From positions 186,001 through 250,000 of the forward strand of contig NZ_JARHUJ010000005.1 in NCBI RefSeq assembly GCF_029223285.1: a stretch of 64,000 bases of DNA. The letters run 5' to 3'. Positions 61,444 to 64,000 of the stretch are shown one piece after another. Position numbers and translations under genes: made by a program. This DNA is from Paraflavitalea sp. CAU 1676. Lineage in GTDB: Bacteria; Bacteroidota; Bacteroidia; Chitinophagales; Chitinophagaceae. Below the pieces are notes generated by a model, which was given only the letters and a program-made list of their open reading frames with translations, was not told where the DNA came from and did no database searches. The stretch's first letter is position 1. Each line of letters opens with the position of its first letter.

Positions 61444-61857
61444 ATGCGAAAGTCATTCCTGCTGATCACCTGTGCCGGCACCCTGTTGCTGATGGCCGCT
61501 CAAACCAAACCGAAGCCCGTACCTAAGAAAGTGCTGGAGAATGGTAAAAAAGTATATGATACTTATTGTTTGCCCTGCCATCAACAGGATGGAAGCGGCG
61601 TACCCAATATGACACCCGGCCTGGTGAAAACTACCTGGGTAACGGGCGATAAAAAGCGGTTGGTGGAACTCATCATAAAAGGCATGAAAGGTGTGGAAGT
61701 GGATGGTGAAACTTACGACAACGTAATGGCTGCCCACGATTATCTCACCGATCAGGAGATTGCGGATGTTACTACTTATATTCGCAACAGTTTTGGCAAC
61801 AAGGCGAGTTTGATCGCGCCGGCGGAAGTGAAAGCGATCCGTGCCAAGATCAAATAA
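61444..61857 (+). CDS. Class I cytochrome c, periplasmic
   Basis: The product has 137 residues, with a signal peptide (about 1-19), one haem motif CLPCH near residue 42, and the likely axial Met in the [21 protein letters not shown] segment near 98. The fold is that of single-haem cytochromes paired with PQQ or propeller dehydrogenases. The stop lies 10 bases before hisB. It probably accepts electrons from the dehydrogenase encoded just upstream and has no known link to histidine synthesis. Confidence 0.9.
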   Translation: MRKSFLLITCAGTLLLMAAQTKPKPVPKKVLENGKKVYDTYCLPCHQQDGSGVPNMTPGLVKTTWVTGDKKRLVELIIKGMKGVEVDGETYDNVMAAHDYLTDQEIADVTTYIRNSFGNKASLIAPAEVKAIRAKIK

Positions 61858-61867
61858 ATACATTTTC

Positions 61868-63007
61868 ATGAAGCGCGTATTGTTTATTGACCGGGATGGC
61901 ACTTTGATCAATGAAGCTCCTCCTACCTATCAGTTGGATTCTTATGATAAGCTCACCTTTTATCCGGGTATGTTTGAATTCATGGGCAGAATTGCCCGCG
62001 AGTTCGATTATGAACTGGTGATCGTGACCAACCAGGATGGCTTGGGCACGGCGGCATTTCCGGAAGATACTTTCTGGCCGCTGCACAACTTGGTGATGAA
62101 GAGTCTGGAAGGAGAGGGCATTCATTTCAGCGCCACATATATTGACCGGAGTTTTCCCAAAGACAATGCGCCTACCCGTAAGCCCGGTACCGGTATGCTT
62201 ACGCAATACCTCAATAATCCGGCTTATGATATCGCCAACTCTTTCGTGATCGGCGACCGTATTACCGATGTACAATTGGCCAAGAACATGGGCTGCAAAG
62301 CCATCTGGTTGAACAATGATGCCACGTTGGGTTCCGGAGAGATCAAAGACAAGGTGGCCGAGCTGCAGCCTGTTATTGCTCTGGAAACAACCCTCTGGAG
62401 CGATATCTACAAGTTCCTGAAACTGGGCCTGCGCCAGGTAATACACGAACGCAATACCAATGAAACGCAGATCAAGATCGAGCTCAACGTAGATGGCAGC
62501 GGAAGGGCGCAGATCGTGACCGGACTGGGTTTCTTCGATCATATGCTGGATCAGATAGCCCGTCATGGTAAAATGGATCTCACCATCCGTTCAAACGGCG
62601 ACCTGCACATCGATGAACACCATACCATTGAAGATACCGGCATTGCGTTGGGCGAAGCCTTTGCGCTGGCATTGGCCGATAAGCGGGGCATGGAGCGTTA
62701 TGGATTTGCGTTGCCCATGGATGAGGCGGATGCGAAAGTACTGATCGACTTCGGCGGGCGCAACTGGATCGTATGGAATACAGAGTTCAAACGCGAATAT
62801 GTGGGCGATATGCCAACCGAGATGTTCTTCCATTTCTTCAAGTCATTCTCCGATGCGGCGAAATGCAACCTAAACATAGAATGCCATGGCGATAATGAGC
62901 ATCACAAGATAGAAGCGATCTTCAAGGCCTTTGCAAAAGCCATTAAGATGGCGGTGAAGCGCGATCCGCTCAGCAATTACCTGCCCAGTACAAAGGGGGT
63001 GTTGTAA
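61868..63007 (+). CDS. hisB: Bifunctional histidinol-phosphatase / imidazoleglycerol-phosphate dehydratase
   Basis: The product has 379 residues. The N-terminal HAD phosphatase (about 1-165) has the nucleophile in [11 protein letters not shown] and [23 protein letters not shown]. The C-terminal dehydratase (about 190-379) carries metal-binding His clusters in [21 protein letters not shown] and [12 protein letters not shown]. It performs two steps of histidine synthesis. The ATG at 61868 is where the HAD motif begins. It is the last his gene in the window: hisH, hisA, hisF and hisI do not follow, since a terminator and minus-strand genes come next. Confidence 0.96.
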   Translation: MKRVLFIDRDGTLINEAPPTYQLDSYDKLTFYPGMFEFMGRIAREFDYELVIVTNQDGLGTAAFPEDTFWPLHNLVMKSLEGEGIHFSATYIDRSFPKDNAPTRKPGTGMLTQYLNNPAYDIANSFVIGDRITDVQLAKNMGCKAIWLNNDATLGSGEIKDKVAELQPVIALETTLWSDIYKFLKLGLRQVIHERNTNETQIKIELNVDGSGRAQIVTGLGFFDHMLDQIARHGKMDLTIRSNGDLHIDEHHTIEDTGIALGEAFALALADKRGMERYGFALPMDEADAKVLIDFGGRNWIVWNTEFKREYVGDMPTEMFFHFFKSFSDAAKCNLNIECHGDNEHHKIEAIFKAFAKAIKMAVKRDPLSNYLPSTKGVL

Positions 63008-63085
63008 GCGCGGGCATCTTTTCGGGGAAGCAATTCCGGCCGTGCGTCTTGCCCAATGGCCAGACGTCGCGGTTACTGTATACAG

Positions 63086-63149
63086 AAATAGCCTTTAACT
63101 GAAAGCGGACGATGGTGTCCAGTACCAGTTAAAGGCTATTTTATTTTTA
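63086..63149. terminator. Terminator after hisB, bidirectional
   Basis: Perfect 16-base arms (63086-63101 and 63126-63141) surround a 24-base loop. T-rich tails lie on the plus side (TATTTTTAG) and weakly on the minus side. It also closes the convergent GNAT gene. Confidence 0.85.
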
Positions 63150-63160
63150 GTACCTGATGG

Positions 63161-63442
63161 TCAGGCCAGCACGTCCTGCCATTCTGGTGTGCGGTCCAAT
63201 ACTTTTTTAGCGAAAGGGCAGAGGGGAACGATCTTCAGGTTATTGGTGCGGGCAAATTCCACGCCGGCATACACCAGTTGTTTGCCTACTCCCTTGCCGC
63301 CCAGCGATTCATCTACCTCGGTATGTTCAATGACCATCTTATTGGGCGAAGGTTTGGAATACACCATTTCTGCCAGTATTTTTCCATCCTCTTCCACATA
63401 GAACATGCTCTTAACTTTTCCTTCCTTGTGCTTGATCAACAT
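63161..63442 (-). CDS. Small GNAT N-acetyltransferase (YjdJ-type)
   Basis: The product has 93 residues, the compact GNAT variant. The acetyl-CoA loop is SLGGKGVGKQLVYAGVEFAR near residues 46-65, and IVPLCPFAKKVLDRTPEW is the family C-terminal motif. It would transfer an acetyl group to an unknown amine or protein. It is cytosolic. It lies 44 bases after the alpha/beta-hydrolase gene on the same strand. Confidence 0.88.
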   Translation of the reverse strand: MLIKHKEGKVKSMFYVEEDGKILAEMVYSKPSPNKMVIEHTEVDESLGGKGVGKQLVYAGVEFARTNNLKIVPLCPFAKKVLDRTPEWQDVLA

Positions 63443-63486
63443 GCGACATCATTTGGGTGAATAATCATTTGCGTTGAACGTGCAAT

Positions 63487-64000
63487 TTAATACAATTGCT
63501 TCAGCAGGGCCATGCCTTCGGGCCATAAGCCCAGGTTGGAGGTGCTATTGATATGCCCGTAATCGCCAACATTTACCAGGCGGCTGCCCCAGGCGTCGGC
63601 AAACTGTTGTGCCCTTTCGATGCTCACATACTCGTCGTTGGTGCTGGCTACCGTAATGGACGGAAAGGGCAGCTTATGGAGCGGCATCGGCATAAAGCCA
63701 GTGGTGCCGGGCGGATAACTGGGGGCTTCTACATCGCTGGGGCCTACCAGTAAGGCGCCCTTGATGGTGCGGTCGTAGGCTGTTGCCCATCGTACAATGG
63801 TGCTGCACGCAAGACTATGCCCCACCAGGATCACTTGGTCAAGCGGTTGCTGAGATACTATGCCATCGATTGTTTGGAGCCAGTCCGCGCACACGGGCGT
63901 ATCCCAATCCCGTTGCCGGATGCGGGTAAAGCCGTAGGTCTGTTCCCAATGTGTTTGCCAGTGCTGAGGGCCCGAGTCGTAAAGGCCAGGAAGGATAAAA
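63487..64000 (-). CDS. RBBP9/YdeN-type alpha/beta hydrolase, 5' end cut by window edge
   Basis: The frame is open from the right edge to the stop at 63487 (about 171 codons visible), so only the first few residues are missing. The visible N-terminus reads FILPGLYDSGPQHWQTHW, the RBBP9 family signature, followed by RIRQRDWDTP. The nucleophile is the Ser in VGHSLACS; the acid is likely in STNDEYVS, and the His in YGHINS. The family are serine hydrolases of unclear substrate. It is followed by the GNAT gene. Confidence 0.9.
   Translation of the reverse strand, partial: FILPGLYDSGPQHWQTHWEQTYGFTRIRQRDWDTPVCADWLQTIDGIVSQQPLDQVILVGHSLACSTIVRWATAYDRTIKGALLVGPSDVEAPSYPPGTTGFMPMPLHKLPFPSITVASTNDEYVSIERAQQFADAWGSRLVNVGDYGHINSTSNLGLWPEGMALLKQLY

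Noticed and set aside
1-64000. tRNA, rRNA, CRISPR arrays, insertion sequences, prophage
   Set aside because: No T-loop-like motif in a cloverleaf context, repeat-spacer pattern, transposase or integrase frame was found on either strand by reading.

Overview
The window reads as chromosomal DNA of a Bacteroidota bacterium, most likely family Chitinophagaceae. This is inferred from the gene families: TonB-dependent receptors with carboxypeptidase-like N-terminal domains, a 1600-residue TamB, an orphan FtsX/MacB permease, GH20 and GH172 glycosidases, bifunctional RibBA and HisB, and many signal-peptide or lipoprotein hydrolases. It is also inferred from repeated TAnnTTTG promoter boxes, sometimes with a TTG about 18-21 bases upstream, and from the scarcity of Shine-Dalgarno sequences. 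No rRNA, tRNA, CRISPR array, phage, integrase or insertion sequence was seen. The window opens inside an M24 aminopeptidase gene and closes inside an RBBP9-like hydrolase gene.

Layout. 1-6.8 kb: aminopeptidase, 7-TM protein, transglutaminase-like membrane protein, a small acidic protein, a diverged GAPDH, a secreted unknown, a cupin and an RDD protein. 6.9-18 kb: two halves of what looks like an amide-bond-forming enzyme set. One half is a class I glutamine amidotransferase plus an ATP-grasp-like protein; the other is a GCS2 carboxylate-amine ligase plus an ATP-grasp ligase and a divergent esterase. They flank four exported hydrolases (SGNH, NPP phosphodiesterase, YtcJ-like amidohydrolase, amidase). 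18-34 kb: Oar-like receptor, ribBA, tamB, DinB-like protein, gamma-glutamyltransferase and a second TonB receptor. 34-41.6 kb: M14 peptidase, then a tight unit of PIG-L deacetylase, two tiny membrane proteins, a sodium:solute symporter and an acyl-carrier-like protein that appears circularly permuted and lacks its serine. 41.7-56.3 kb: secreted unknown, TPMT-like methyltransferase, threonine synthase with a LysR regulator, universal stress protein, GH20 hexosaminidase, FtsX permease, GH172 protein and S9 peptidase. 56.5-63 kb: a histidine operon (leader peptide, hisG, hisD, hisC, hisB) with a beta-propeller dehydrogenase and a cytochrome c gene lying between hisC and hisB.

The clearest regulatory element is a complete ribosome-mediated attenuator before hisG: a promoter, a 17-codon leader with six His codons, mutually exclusive pairing segments and a terminator. 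Other points worth following are the permuted carrier-like protein, the split amidoligase-type cluster, and two strong plus-strand terminators with no visible gene to terminate. Intrinsic terminators separate most units, so operon boundaries are fairly clear.
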